Under the pieces are notes generated by a model. It was not told where the DNA came from, made no database searches, and saw only the letters and a program-made list of their open reading frames with translations. Positions 11,098 through 21,505 of a stretch of 64,000 nt of DNA are shown piece after piece. Position numbers and translations under genes: made by a program. Source of the DNA: Heloderma charlesbogerti. Taxonomy: Eukaryota > Chordata > Lepidosauria > Squamata > Helodermatidae. Location: positions 496,001 through 560,000 of the forward strand of contig JANEZZ010001676.1 in the NCBI GenBank assembly GCA_026122225.1, in the 5' to 3' direction. Within the stretch, counting starts at the first letter, position 1, and each line of letters starts with the position of its first letter.

Positions 11098-11319
11098 TAG
11101 TCAAAGGGCTTACCTGGGAGTAAACATGCTTAAGCTTGCTCTAACAGTCTGGGAACCAAAGTGTGCAATTAGTTGCTGCGGAGAGGGAAGGAGCTGAGGG
11201 ACTCCCAGGAAGGAGGAACAGCCCCAGGCAGCAGCCACCATTAGCTGGCATGTAAAGGGCTGCAGTGAGTTAGGAGTACAGTTGCCTTCTTCATGCTGCG
11301 ATCTCCAGTGTGCACACCT

Positions 11320-11469
11320 TAAGGGCGCAATCCTATGCATGTTTGGACAAGGAAAACGTCCTACATCTCCCAGCATGCTCCAGCCTGGCTGGCTGGCTGG
11401 CTGGCTGGCTGGGCATGCTAGGAGTTGCAGGACTCTTTTCTGTCTAAATATGCATAGGATTGCCCCCTA
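11320..11469. mobile_element. Palindromic MITE (GCAATCCTATGCAT type)
   Basis: The left arm has 'gcaatcctatgcatgtttg', 'cgtcctacatctcccagcat'. The right arm is its inverse: 'atgctaggagttgcaggac', 'tgcataggattgc'. The centre is a GGCT run (11387-11411). Other copies are at 34640-34708, 40796-40933 and 47004-47107. Confidence 0.75.
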
Positions 11470-12244
11470 CATCATTTGCAGCATCCAAGATTATGCCATA
11501 CATCCCACAAATTCCAAGACCTACCGGACAAGCCCTTTTTAAAGTACAGTGACAGCAGAGCAGGTTGAAATACATCAGGAAAAGCTGTTCACCTGAGGCC
11601 TAAGCGCTCACAGACAGCAGAGGAAGCAGGCAAAGCTGTTTCTGGACTGCACCACTTCAGATTACCGCATGGGGGTTGTATGATTGAATGCTCCTCCATA
11701 CAAAAGCATTCCTTGCACATTAAAACAACAAGAACATGTGACGCAAAGGTTTCCCACTACCTAGCTAGCACGACACGCTATTTTTTATGTGTAGGAAATT
11801 CTATCTATCTATCAGATAGAGAGAGAGAGAGAAGCAGCATGCTTTTATATAATGCGCGCGCACACACACACGCACTCACAGAGCATGAAGCAGTATAGCC
11901 CAGACACAGGCTAAGCAGTAAGACTGAGACATGAATCTGGGTGTTGTAAACTTTCAACAGGTTTTAAAACAAGCGCACATTGCCAGGCTTTTATGCACCC
12001 TCAGCATGAAAAAGGGATGTAATTATTGTGTTCCCACATCCAACACAATTGCTTTGCTTTGCACCATTGCTTTCCATAGGATACCAACTAGTGGCCAATT
12101 CTCACACTCCAAGAAGCATGGATTGTGAGCCACAGGAAAAGACTAGGCTACGTCAGCTTCCAATCCCTCTGTCTCATCTCCCAGTCAGGCATGTATGGAT
12201 TTTGTGCAATCCATTCTGTCTGCATTTCGCAGATTATCAGGTGC
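11470..12244. other. Unassigned, with short microsatellites
   Basis: Contains TCTA/GA (11803-11832) and CG/CA (11856-11880) simple repeats. No gene or repeat family recognised elsewhere. Confidence 0.4.
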
Positions 12245-12575
12245 CTTTTGTTCCATCGTCCACTCATTGATGGAATCAGATTTTTTTCCAAATTCTCAAA
12301 CTTGCACAAATTCGCATATGTGAAACTGCGCAACCCCCCCGCGCGCATTTTCATGCTTTACCCTATGGGAGAAATGCGCATTTTCAGCTGGAATTTTTTA
12401 TTTTATGTATTTTTCTACAGCTAAATCTGCATAAAATTCTGGAAAGTAAAAAAAAAACCCCACGAGTCCACAGGATCCATGCAACTCGGGAGAAGCTGGT
12501 CCATGGCTGAATCCACAGGTCAGATTCATAGAAATTCAAATTCATTTGATTCTGTTGCAGATTTCTCCGACATCC
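12245..12575 (+). mobile_element. AT-rich hAT-like fragment (TTCTCCGACATCCCT end)
   Basis: It aligns with 22963-23458 through 'ttgatggaatcagat', 'gggagaaatgcgcatttt', 'tgtatttttctaca' and the right end 'ttctccgacatccct'. The left end is not identified. Confidence 0.65.
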
Positions 12576-12892
12576 CTTTGCATGCCCACCTCTCACCACC
12601 CAGGTGCCACATTCAACTCTTGCCACAGCATCCCAAGCCACCCTGAATGTGGCTGGCAGGCAGATGTTTTCCTGACTTCTTCTTTCCCCTCTTTTCACCT
12701 GAAATTGAAGCCAGACTCTGCCTTACCCCATACAGAGATGAAATGGAATGTGCACAAAATCGCTCAATATTTCAATTCACAAATTCCCTCACTGCACATA
12801 CAAGGGAAATGTATCATCTTTAAAAAATGGTACATGGTGGAATGTAATCTCAATTTCTGGCACAAAATCCAGCTCTCAATGGCATTCTTCAG

Positions 12893-13083
12893 GGCTGGAT
12901 CAGACCAAAGGCCTCTCCAATCCATCAACCTTTTCCCATAGTAGTCAGCAACATACCTATGGGAAACCCACAAGCAGGACATGAGGGCAAGAGCTTTCTC
13001 TTCCACTGTTACCTCCCAGCCACCAGTATTCAGCAGCATGTTGCCTTTCAACCTGGAGGTAGCATATAGCCACCATAACTAGT
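12893..13083 (-). mobile_element. CR1-like LINE 3' end, part 1 (split)
   Basis: In reverse orientation it holds the familiar 3' segment 'gctggatcagaccaaagg', 'gggaaacccacaagcagga' and 'acctggaggtagcatatag'. The element continues at 13777 after a 681-bp insertion. Confidence 0.8.
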
Positions 13084-13764
13084 GATGCCACTGAATTTCT
13101 TAATTAGTTAGCTAGTTGGTCAAAACTCATCTGTTCATAATACTAACCTCTGGAGTGAGCCTGGATCAATATATTACAAATTAACTATTAAGTTCAGAAC
13201 TGATTGCAGGCTTCAGAGCATGTGCAGTAACAATATGCAACATACTGTTTGCTTTGCGCAATTTTCCCCTTCACGCAAAATGAACAGCAATTGCAAATGT
13301 GAGCACAAATTGAAGAGAGACAAGCAGTACACAGATTCCTCCCCCAATTTTCAGTTGTCCTACCACTTAGACCCCACCCCAAACTTACTTGAAGCAGCCT
13401 CATAAACGCCTTCCCTTGTTGCAATCACCAAGCAGCTCTGGCTCCAAGAAGGAGGGCTTTGCAGCTCCATCTTCATAACAGTGATTGGGAATGGCCAGTA
13501 AACATCACATGATATCATCACGGAGGCAGGCCACATGAAAACAACCAATCAGAAAGGGTCCACGTAACATAGTGATGCATGACATCATACGGCACTATGT
13601 GGTTCCAAATGACAACTCCTGAGATGCACCTTGATATTGCCCATGCACAATACATGGAACAAGATTTTGTATTAAAGGACAACTCTCATCTGAGCTCATG
13701 TGGATGGATTCATTATGTTCCAGGTAAATAACGAATTCACTCGGGGTGAGTTCACCCAACACTA
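13084..13764. mobile_element. Unclassified insertion inside CR1, 12-bp target duplication
   Basis: CR1 sequence is continuous across this block: ACCATAACTAGT stands at 13072-13083 and again at 13765-13776. The inserted 681 bp begin 'gatgccactgaatttctt' and end 'ttcacccaacact'. It has no poly-A tail and no obvious terminal repeats. An ~86-bp internal block recurs inverted at 15309-15394. The 12-bp duplication length suggests retrotransposition, but the element class is unknown. Confidence 0.7.
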
Positions 13765-13776
13765 ACCATAACTAGT

Positions 13777-13960
13777 AGCAACTGATAGCCTTAATCTTCA
13801 TGAATTTGTCTAATCCCCTTTTAAAGCCATCCAGAGTTGGTGGCCATCTAAGCCAGGGGCCATCACCACAACTTGTGGACACAAATTCCATCGATTACTG
13901 TGCATTGCATGAAGAAGCACATCCTTTTGCCCAGTTCTGGAGATCCATCATCCAAAATTG
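13777..13960 (-). mobile_element. CR1-like LINE 3' end, part 2 (split)
   Basis: It continues the split element with 'aatccccttttaaagccatc' and 'acacaaattccatcgattac'. It corresponds to the frame that reads like LWNSxPQDV...DGFKRG in the copy at 14808-15047. Confidence 0.75.
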
Positions 13961-14126
13961 AAATCATTCCACCTCAAATCCTGGGTCAATTACTTGGGAT
14001 CGCTTTCACATCTGTACTCTGAGCAACTCAATTCACCATGAAATAAAACAACCTGAAAAGGTGACTGGATAAGGCAACAAAATAATTTAACACCATCATA
14101 AGCAGAACTAAAGTTATCTCACAGGA

Positions 14127-14316
14127 ACATCAGAAGCCTTATACTGAGTCAGACCATTGGTCCACCCAGCCTAGTATTGTCAACATTGACTGGCAGCAGC
14201 TCCCCAGGGTTTCAGGCAGGAGATTTTCCTGCCCAACCTGCAGATGTTTGGGATTGAAACTAAGACCTTCTGTATGCAAAGCAGGGGCTCTACCACTGAG
14301 CCATGGCCCCTCAAAA
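14127..14316 (-). mobile_element. tRNA-Ala-derived SINE, near full length
   Basis: Reverse orientation. It runs from 'aggaacatcagaagcctta' (3' end), through 'cagaccattggtccaccca', 'ttgactggcagcagctccc' and 'gggattgaaactaagacc' (box B), to 'ctctaccactgagccatggc' (box A). The head matches tRNA-Ala with a TGC anticodon-loop sequence ('ttctgtatgcaaagcagg'). Confidence 0.9.
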
Positions 14317-14354
14317 AATGTTGGAAAAACAGTGGTAGAAAGTGGTTGCAAGAT

Positions 14355-14531
14355 ACTGTGCCAGAGGCTTGGTCAACAGTGACTGGCAGCAGTTCTCCAA
14401 GGTCACAAAGAGAGAAGGGTTTTTCCAATCACCTGCTAACTGATCTTTTAATTGAAGATGATGTGGACTGTTAGCCCAAGACCCTGCTGCATGTAAAGTA
14501 CATGCTCTACCACTTGGCTACAGCTCCTCCA
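14355..14531 (-). mobile_element. tRNA-Ala-derived SINE, diverged
   Basis: Same orientation, directly following the previous copy. It has 'cagtgactggcagcagttct', 'gttagcccaagaccctgctg' and 'tgctctaccacttggctaca'. An internal stretch is replaced or diverged. Confidence 0.7.
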
Positions 14532-14599
14532 TCCAGGAAGAACCTTGTCATTCTAAAAGCCATAGCTCCAAAAGCCAAGATTAGGTATAAGAACAAAAG

Positions 14600-15197
14600 A
14601 ACACAAGAACATCAGAAGAGCCCTGCCGGATCAGACCCAGGGTCCATCTAGTCCAACATTCTGTTCACACAGTGGCCAGCCAGCTGCCCACGGGAAACCC
14701 ACAAGCAGGACACGAGTGCAACAGCACTTTCCTCCCCATGTTCCCCAGCAACTGGTGTACATAGGCTCACTGCCTCTGGTCCTGGAGGTAGCACATAGCC
14801 GTCAGGACTAGTAGCCATTCATAGCCTTTTCCTCCAGGAATTTCTCTAACCCCCTTTTAAAGCCATCCAAATGGGTGGCCATCACTACATCCTGTGGAAA
14901 TGAATTCCATAGTTCAACTATGTGCTGTGTGAAGAAGTCCTTCCTTTTATCTGTCTTGAGTCTCCCACCAATCAGCTTCATAGGATGACCCCGGGTTCTA
15001 GTATTTTGAGAGAGGGAGAAAAACGTCTGTCTATCCACATTCTCCACAAGGCATTATTTTGTACACCTCTATCATCTCCCCCCTTACTCGCCTTTTCCCG
15101 AAGATAAACAATCCCAGCTGTTGTAACCTTCTCTCATAGGGGAGATGTTCCAGCCCCTTGATCATTTGAGCTGCCCTTTTTCTGCACTTTTTCCAGC
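14600..15197 (-). mobile_element. CR1-like LINE 3' region
   Basis: In reverse orientation an open frame (14808-15047) reads FFSLSQNTRTRGHPMKLIGG, RTDKRKDFFTQ-like and VELWNSFPQDVV...LDGFKRGLEKF, the typical C-terminus of a CR1/L3-like ORF2. The 3' untranslated part (14600-14807) contains 'ccctgccggatcagaccc' and 'cccacaagcaggacacgag'. The 5' side breaks into another repeat at ~15198. Confidence 0.85.
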
Positions 15198-15198
15198 T

Positions 15199-15662
15199 CT
15201 AAAAAATGTCTCACACTAGGGGGAAACCAAAGCAGAAACTTAGACAGAATTTGTGGGAGGGCAATGAGCAACGTGCAAGAGCACCAAGATTCTCTGAGCA
15301 TCCACTTTCTGCTTGTCTCTCCTCAATTTGTGCTCACATTTGCAATTGCTGTTCATTTTGCGTGAAGGGGGAAACTGCGCAAAGCAAACAGTATCGGGCA
15401 TGAAAGTTGTTCAAAAATCTCCAAATTTGCATGAATTTTCCCCATAAATGAAAGTGTGTGACTTTATTTATTTTTTTTGCATTTTTGAAATTTGGGCAAA
15501 ATTGAATGGGGAAATTTGCACAAATTGAATTAGGAGCACATGTTCGAGAATTTGCAAACATGTTTGGCAGGCATGTTCTCTTGCTTGCACTTGCATTTGG
15601 GGTTGCGAACAGAGCATGCTCATATGTTTTGCAAGCAGAAACAGTATTGTTGTGCATCCCTA
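15199..15662 (+). mobile_element. AT-rich hAT-like element, left end unclear
   Basis: It ends 'gttgtgcatcccta', the hAT-like CATCCCTA terminus. The interior has repeated 'caaatttgcacaaattg' type words. 15309-15394 is an inverted match to part of the 13084-13764 insertion. No matching left terminus was found. Confidence 0.5.
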
Positions 15663-15698
15663 AAACAGATCACGTTGCATGGCCAACTGGCCCTCGGT

Positions 15699-16391
15699 TA
15701 GGGATGACAGAGAATTCCGCCATCTGTGGTGGAACGGCCTGCCACCCCCGCCCCCCTGCGGATCCCCCCGGACGAGACTTACCTGGGGCAGATCTTCCAG
15801 GCGGCGGCAGCTGCGGCAGCTGTGGTGGCTGTGGCGGCGGCGGCTGGTCTTCCGACCGGCTGCCACTGCCACCATTTACAGTTTGTTTGTTTGTTTGTTT
15901 ACAGAGACATGGTAGGCTATGTAAGTTTTTACGTAGCCTAAAACAACTGGGTAAAAAAAAAAAAGGCATACGCAAATGGTGGCGGCTATGGCCGCCGCCA
16001 TTTGCCTTCCTTATTTTGGGCCGTCTTAGTCTATGTAAATAATTACGTAGACTAAGACGGCGAAAATAAGGGGAACGCAAATAGCGTCTGCTACACTATT
16101 TGCATTCCCCTTATTTTCGCTGTCTTAGTCTACGTAAATATTTACGTAGATTAAGACGGCAAAAATAAGAAACGCAAATGGCGGTGGCCGTAGCCGCTGC
16201 CATTTGCATATGCCGCTTCCCCCCCCGAACCCTCCGCAGCTGGAAATCCACAGCTGGCCACGGAGGATTCTGGGGGGGAGTAATGGATCGCCTCCCCCCC
16301 CCATCCAGGATTCCAGAGGGAGGGACGGAACGCCTCCCCCTGCCACCATCAACATAATCCGCGAAAGGTAAGTGACTTTCGTACATCCCTA
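15699..16391 (+). mobile_element. Palindrome-rich hAT-like element, copy A, perfect TSD
   Basis: It starts TAGGGATGACAGAGAATTCC and ends TTTCGTACATCCCTA. It is flanked by CCCTCGGT at 15691-15698 and 16392-16399, a perfect 8-bp target duplication typical of hAT. The interior 15967-16210 is one large imperfect palindrome built from GCAAATGGYGGC modules, TACGTAAATATTTACGTA-type 18-bp palindromes and a central hairpin. It has no transposase frame, so it is non-autonomous. Consensus 5' splice sites face outward near both ends (15781-15782 minus, 16378-16379 plus). Confidence 0.9.
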
Positions 16392-16399
16392 CCCTCGGT

Positions 16400-17085
16400 T
16401 CACAGCAGATCAACACAAGGAGGGAGGAAAGGCAGTTAATATATGCTCAGTAACTGCTCCATTTAGCTGGCTCTCATAAAGTAATTTAGTTAGTGACTTT
16501 GCTGTGAGACCAGATCAGAGAAGTACTTTCTGTACTTCAGTTGCCCCACTTGGAAAAGATCTCAAGAAGTCGGTTCTGCACACGCAAGGGAAATCTACTC
16601 TCAACTGCAAATTATCATCAGGAAAATGCAGACTCCCATTTCATTCAAGAGTGTTTCGGCTCAGAAGAGGTTTTCCTCAAGAAATCTGACCTTTAATGAT
16701 GAACGACAAATTGGAGGCTTTGCTCCAGAGACTGGGCCGGCCTTACTCATGCGGTGCCTTGCGACAGGGCGACCTCACAGTGCTGCAGCCACGTGGACAG
16801 GATCGCTCATTAAGGGGTCAAGAAGGAGGGATGTTTCTTTCCAGCGGAACAAGGGCTGAGGATCAAGAACCAAAAGCTATTATGCTGGAGCACTTACAGA
16901 TCCTTTCTCTCTGGCTTGTTCCAACTTCTCTCCAGCTTCATGGTCTGCACAGACATCGCCAGTTGCTCACAGCTGCAATAGCAGAGGAATTGCATAACTG
17001 CCAATAGTGGGAAACCCTGAAGATGCAGGGTGCATTCAGACAAGCCTGTGGATACAACCTTCTGCCAATGGACTCAGTCTAGCAA
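16400..17085. other. Unassigned
   Basis: No repeat family or coding exon recognised. Open frames here have no family resemblance. Confidence 0.35.
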
Positions 17086-17087
17086 TA

Positions 17088-17160
17088 TATCCTCAACCTG
17101 GTGCCCTCCAGATGTTTTGGACTAAAACTTCCATTATCCCCAACGATTGATCACAACTAA
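17088..17160 (+). mobile_element. Half of a palindromic hAT-like MITE
   Basis: Contains 'caacctggtgccctccagat' and 'ttttggactaaaacttcc', one arm of the 8896-9023 family. The second arm is missing. Confidence 0.6.
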
Positions 17161-17420
17161 GCCTTAGGAGAGGCTTTTCAACCTAGTAGAATGGGGGGAC
17201 GGTGGCGGCATAAAAGCTGGGTTGAGGGGAAAGGGGGTGGGCCCAGAGGAAGGGTGTGTGGCTATCTGGATTGGGACCCCACAAGGGCTGGTCTTGGCCC
17301 TGGGCTTGAAGTTCCCCAACCCTACTTTAATTGAATAGTCTAACTTATGTCCCATTGATTTTGATGGGTCTACTCTGCACAGGACTGAATGCGGATCCAG
17401 CCCAGTTGATTTGTATACCA
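17161..17420. mobile_element. Fragments of two short interspersed elements
   Basis: 17161-17325 matches the 3' half of the GGCCAAA family ('gtagaatggggggacgg', 'gtgtggctatctggattggg'). 17330-17420 contains 'tgatgggtctactctgcaca', similar to pieces at 31705-31785 and 57507-57590. Confidence 0.45.
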
Positions 17421-17787
17421 CATTTCCCACAAATACATCATGCTGAAAGTGGTTCTCAGGAGTGACCATTTAAGCACAGCAGCCATACCAAATAAAAAGA
17501 AATTACGACAGACGGTTGACATTTCAACAAATGCAATTCATTTAAAACGTATCAAAACGTTTAAACCAGCATGAACCAGACCGGCAGCCGGTCACTTAGC
17601 AATATCCGGTACCAATTATGTCAACATTAGGCCCACAGGAAGCATTTCATGCCACCCACAGCTCATATTAAGAGACCCCACCATAAGATAGTGCAGCCAC
17701 ATTAAACTAGCAGCAAACGAGGAAAGGATAAAACAAACAAAATCGAACTAAGCCCAACAGCAGCCTCCAACTCAAGATGCTACATCA

Positions 17788-17946
17788 CAGCCTCTCCCAG
17801 CCTAGTGCCCTCCAGGTGTGTTGGTCTGCAACAGGAGGCCATGCTGGCTGGGGATGATTGGAGTTGCAGACTTGGGGGACACCAGGAGGGCACCAGATAT
17901 ATGTACCTGGAAGGCACATCTGGAGGTCACCACGTTGGGGAAGGCT
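17788..17946. mobile_element. Palindromic hAT-like MITE
   Basis: It starts CAGCCTCTCCCAGCCTAGTG and ends ACGTTGGGGAAGGCTA. Flanks CTACATCA and CTGAATCG match at 5 of 8. A partly repeated right arm is present ('gcaccagatatatg'). Confidence 0.65.
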
Positions 17947-18009
17947 ACTGAATCGCTATACACAAGCAAAGTCAGGATGACAACTAAAAGCTCAATTCTG
18001 TCTACAGAC

Positions 18010-18425
18010 TAGCTTTGTCGGAGAAATCCATCCAGGGGGTGAAGCTCGCCGAGGTTTAATCAGTTCAGCCCACAGACTTTGGCTCACTTTCCTGAAAGCT
18101 GGCCTGCCTCGATCTGCATCGAGTTGGGCCAGTTTGCAGATTTCTGGTTTTTCTCTTTGCATAAAAAAAAAATTGTGCTAATTTCAGCCATAATTTGCAC
18201 AAATTACAGAAATTTTGGCTGTAATTTGTGTAAATTATGCAAATTGTGGCTGCAGCTCATGCAAATGGCTTTTTACACAAATAAAACAAACCCGAAAAGG
18301 TTTCCGAATTTCAGGAAGATGCCCGCGTCTTGGCTCACAAATGCAAGCCATGGAAATCTGGCAAGCCAGAAAAGGGCTGGATTTCCCGTTGGCAGCCATC
18401 CGAACTACACACACCTGCTAATCCC
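18010..18425. mobile_element. AT-rich foldback element related to 38427-38907
   Basis: Shares words such as 'atttgcacaaattac', 'tgcaaatggctttttacac' and 'ctggcaagccagaaaag' with the 38-kb element. Termini are not clear. Confidence 0.45.
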
Positions 18426-18427
18426 TG

Positions 18428-18670
18428 TGGGTTGTTTGTTTGTTTGTTTGTTTGATTGTATGGCCCACCTTTCCTTCAGAAAAGTCTCCATCAGATGCTT
18501 TTACATCCAACGAAGTGGGACTCTAATCCATGAAAACCTATGCCATAATAACTTCACTAGTCTTTGCAGTTTTTATCTTTCCTCCGAAGAGTTTGTGGCT
18601 GTCTGCCTGGTTCTTTTTCCCCACCCCACTCATTTTATTCTCACAATGACCCTGTGAGGTAGTATCGGCT
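18428..18670 (-). mobile_element. MIR-like SINE fragment with (GTTT)n tail region
   Basis: Contains a GTTT run at 18429-18452, 'tggcccacctttccttcag', and 'ttctcacaatgaccctgtga', the reverse of the SINE core 'cacagggttgttgtgagga'. It is interrupted and diverged. Confidence 0.55.

Positions 18671-18726
<56 letters not shown>
18671..18726. repeat. (GA)n microsatellite
   Basis: About 27 GA units with minor interruptions. Confidence 0.95.
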
Positions 18727-18727
<1 letters not shown>

Positions 18728-18984
18728 GAGGCGGCTCTCAGGGATTTTGTTGGGCCCACATTTTTAAGCAAGCCAACTTCATTTGTACTTCCTGGGCTAA
18801 TATGCAGACTGGAACGCAGCTATCCTCCGGTTTTCACTCTTCTCCAAATATTGTGAATTACCGTAAAATGTATGTTTTTAGGGTAAAATACATAGAAAAA
18901 TGTGCATCTCATGAAAAAAGGCTTCAGAAATAATGTGACTGAGTGCATGCACACGCAAGTGTTTTAAACTGCAGAGTGATGCAG

Positions 18985-19780
18985 AAATGGGATGGGATGG
19001 ACTTATGAATTAACATGTGCACAGCTGACACTGACCGGAAACAGATCGATCCGTCCATGCCTGAGCCCAAATGCTCCAGTCGCTACATGGCTGGAGCAGA
19101 TGCCTTCAAGGATGAGCTATTCTCTTTCTCTCCCCCACTGGCTTCATCTTTGTCAACTGACCCATGTAGTGGTAGATTTTGAAGTGCTGGTGCTCATCAT
19201 GGCAGTCTTCATAGCCCTGGAAACCCCCCCCCCCCCGGGTGGGTTGCAGTCCCCTGAAAAATGAATTTTTAAAAATGTAAACAAAAAACACAGCATTCGG
19301 TGCAGTATGAAGAGCCAAAATGCCAAATCTAGCTTGTTCACAAGCTACATTTGACCCTTTTACGGCTCTACAGGAGCTGTGGAGGGAGGGGAGGAAAGTG
19401 GGGGCAACAGGGATTGCATGTTGCTTTCCCCTGCCACAACCGCACATCCAGAGAGAGACCCAAAATTCAGGCAGGCCATATCAACAAACCAGTTCTAGCA
19501 GCTTCAACTCCATCAGGAGCAGGTCTTTTGTAACACAAATGGGTCTGAATTGCCCATTCAAGAGCAAGCCACTGCCAAATGCTTTGCATTGCAACAGGGA
19601 ACAATATATTGTTGCTGGGGGAAATTCATCCACCCCCCCAGCTACTGTGAGGATGTCAGCTAAGCCCAGAGGGAAGAGGGAAGTCTGAGAGGGGTGGCAG
19701 ATGACGTCAGCATTCCTGCCTCCACTGCACCACCACCTACGTCCCGTTCACAGGCGTGTGACCCAGGCAGCGTCTCTTCC
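18985..19780. repeat. Unclassified interspersed repeat, copy 1
   Basis: Shares ordered blocks with 50640-51255 in the same orientation: 'aggtcttttgtaa', 'ttgcccattca', 'caacagggaacaatat', 'agctactgtgaggat', 'ggggtggcagatgac'. A poly-C run at 19227-19239 lies inside. Class unknown; hAT-like termini are possible in the second copy. Confidence 0.6.
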
Positions 19781-20099
19781 TCTGCTCTTCAAGCGCCCAG
19801 CTGACTAGCTCTGGGCAGCGGCAGCAGCAGCAGCAGCGAGAGCAGACAGCTTCTCAGCATTAAGGGGCTCATATGAAAAACAGATGCCAGGAATCTTGTT
19901 ACAAATCAAAGCTGACAATGGGGGGAAGGGGGACAAGAGGTTTAATTTGGGAGCTTAAGGGAAGGCATGGATTCCTTCAAGCGGGGCTACTCTTGAGATC
20001 CCCTGTGGGACACAGCTCTGTAATTGAACGAGCCTTCTGTATATCCAGGCAAAAGAGCTGCCTGACAGGAGCCCATGAGAAATGTCAATAATCCGCACT

Positions 20100-20293
20100 C
20101 TCACATAATTCATGTTTTCCATGAGACGTTACAGAAATGATAACTGCATATGACACCGTTACCTGGGGAGTCCTCCGTTTTCTGTTTAAAGCTAATCGCT
20201 GGCTGGCTTTGAAACAGATGTTTCTGATTGCAAAGAGCTGCTACTGAAATGTTTTTTTGGACATGCCATTCTACCTTCCGAGCAAAAGTGGCT
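20100..20293. other. Unassigned, apparently unique AT-moderate segment
   Basis: It shows no similarity to any other segment of the window. It contains 'taaagctaatcgctggctgg' with a TAAT homeodomain-type core. Could be conserved non-coding DNA; that cannot be tested here. Confidence 0.25.
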
Positions 20294-20338
20294 TCTCTTC
20301 TCTTCTCTTCTCTTCTCTTCTCTTCTCTTCTCTTCTCC
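20294..20338. repeat. (TCTTC)n microsatellite
   Basis: About nine perfect 5-bp units. Confidence 0.95.
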
Positions 20339-20804
20339 CCTCCCGTCCCCAGCCCCTTTCAGACAGCAAATAAACAGCAGGATCACGTAGGCCCAAAATG
20401 GCCTAACAAGCTGTCAGCTCGCTGAAGAAATACGGAGGGAAAAGCATATTCTAATGTTCAATGACAATGGGAAATTGGTAATCTATCAGAAAAATAGATA
20501 GGGGCCGCCTGAGTCTCCAGGGACGCTTCGCTCTCCGAATCCTAACTGGGGCATGTGGCAATGAAACAACCACAGGAAAGAACCATCTGACTTTTCTGTG
20601 GAACTCCCCAGAGAGTTGCAAGTTAGAGGGCTGTGCTAGGAGTGCTGTTAAAAGTGCGAAATCACAACACCAGAGGAGAAAAGATCCCATCTTGGGAGGG
20701 AGGGGAGGGAGGACAAGAAATCCATGCCTGGAAATGTTCAGCATTTAAAAACTTCCAACCCTCAAGCTGCTGCCTGAGAACAGGGTTGGACACATCACTC
20801 CAGA

Positions 20805-21095
20805 GGTGGAGAGGCTCAGGCCAAAGGCCAAACATGGCCCACTTGGGTCTCAACTTGGCCCTCTGGGGTTCCCCCAAAGGCCATGCCCCCTTCCCTTGGG
20901 CTCACCCCCTTTCTTCCAACCAGCAATTGTTTGGTCATTTCCTGGCTTTCCCCCCCTTCTTCTTCAGTTTTCCCCATTCTGAAAGGTTGATATACCTCCC
21001 CTAAGGCTCAGCTACTGCCTATAAGAGCTTGAGCAAAATATGTTGGTGTTTTGGGCCCACCCCTTTTGCCTTTGCCCCCCCCTCCAGAATGTAGG
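20805..21095 (-). mobile_element. hAT-like element fragment (GGCCAAA family)
   Basis: Inverted relative to 10727-11097: 'cccattctgaaaggttgat' and 'ttttgggcccaccccttttg' correspond to reversed blocks of that copy. Confidence 0.5.
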
Positions 21096-21109
21096 GCCAA
21101 TCTGTCTAA

Positions 21110-21505
21110 TCCCCCTTTCAAGCTGCCCAACTTGGTGCACTACATCTTGGGGCAGTGAGTTCCACAATTTACACAGCTCATAGTTAAACTATGGAACTCT
21201 CTACCACAAAATGTAGAGATGGCTATCAATTTGGATGGCTTTAAAAGGGAGTTGGACAAATTCATGGAGGAAAGGGTTATCAATGGCTACTACTCTTGAT
21301 GGCTATGTGCTACCTCCAGGACCAGAGGCAGTGAGCCTATGTGCACCAGTTGCTGGGGAACATGGGTGGGAGGGTGCTGTTGCACTCATGCCCTGCTTGT
21401 GGGTTCCTGGTAAACAGCTGGTTGCCCACTGTGTGAACAGAATGTCGGACTAGATGGACCCTTGGTCTGATCCAGCCTTAGGGCTCTTCTTATGTTCTTA
21501 ATTTA
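21110..21505 (+). mobile_element. CR1-like LINE 3' end
   Basis: Forward orientation: 'atggaactctctaccacaaa', 'ggctttaaaagggagttgga', 'gtgctgttgcactcatgccc' and the 3' end 'gggctcttcttatgttctta'. The first part of the element reads as the C-terminus of ORF2 with 'LDGFKRELDKFMEE'-like residues. Confidence 0.85.

Noticed and set aside
15506..16080. 178-aa and 136-aa open frames overlapping the hAT-like element
   Set aside because: They arise from GC-rich palindromes of a non-coding transposon. The same frames are broken in other copies.
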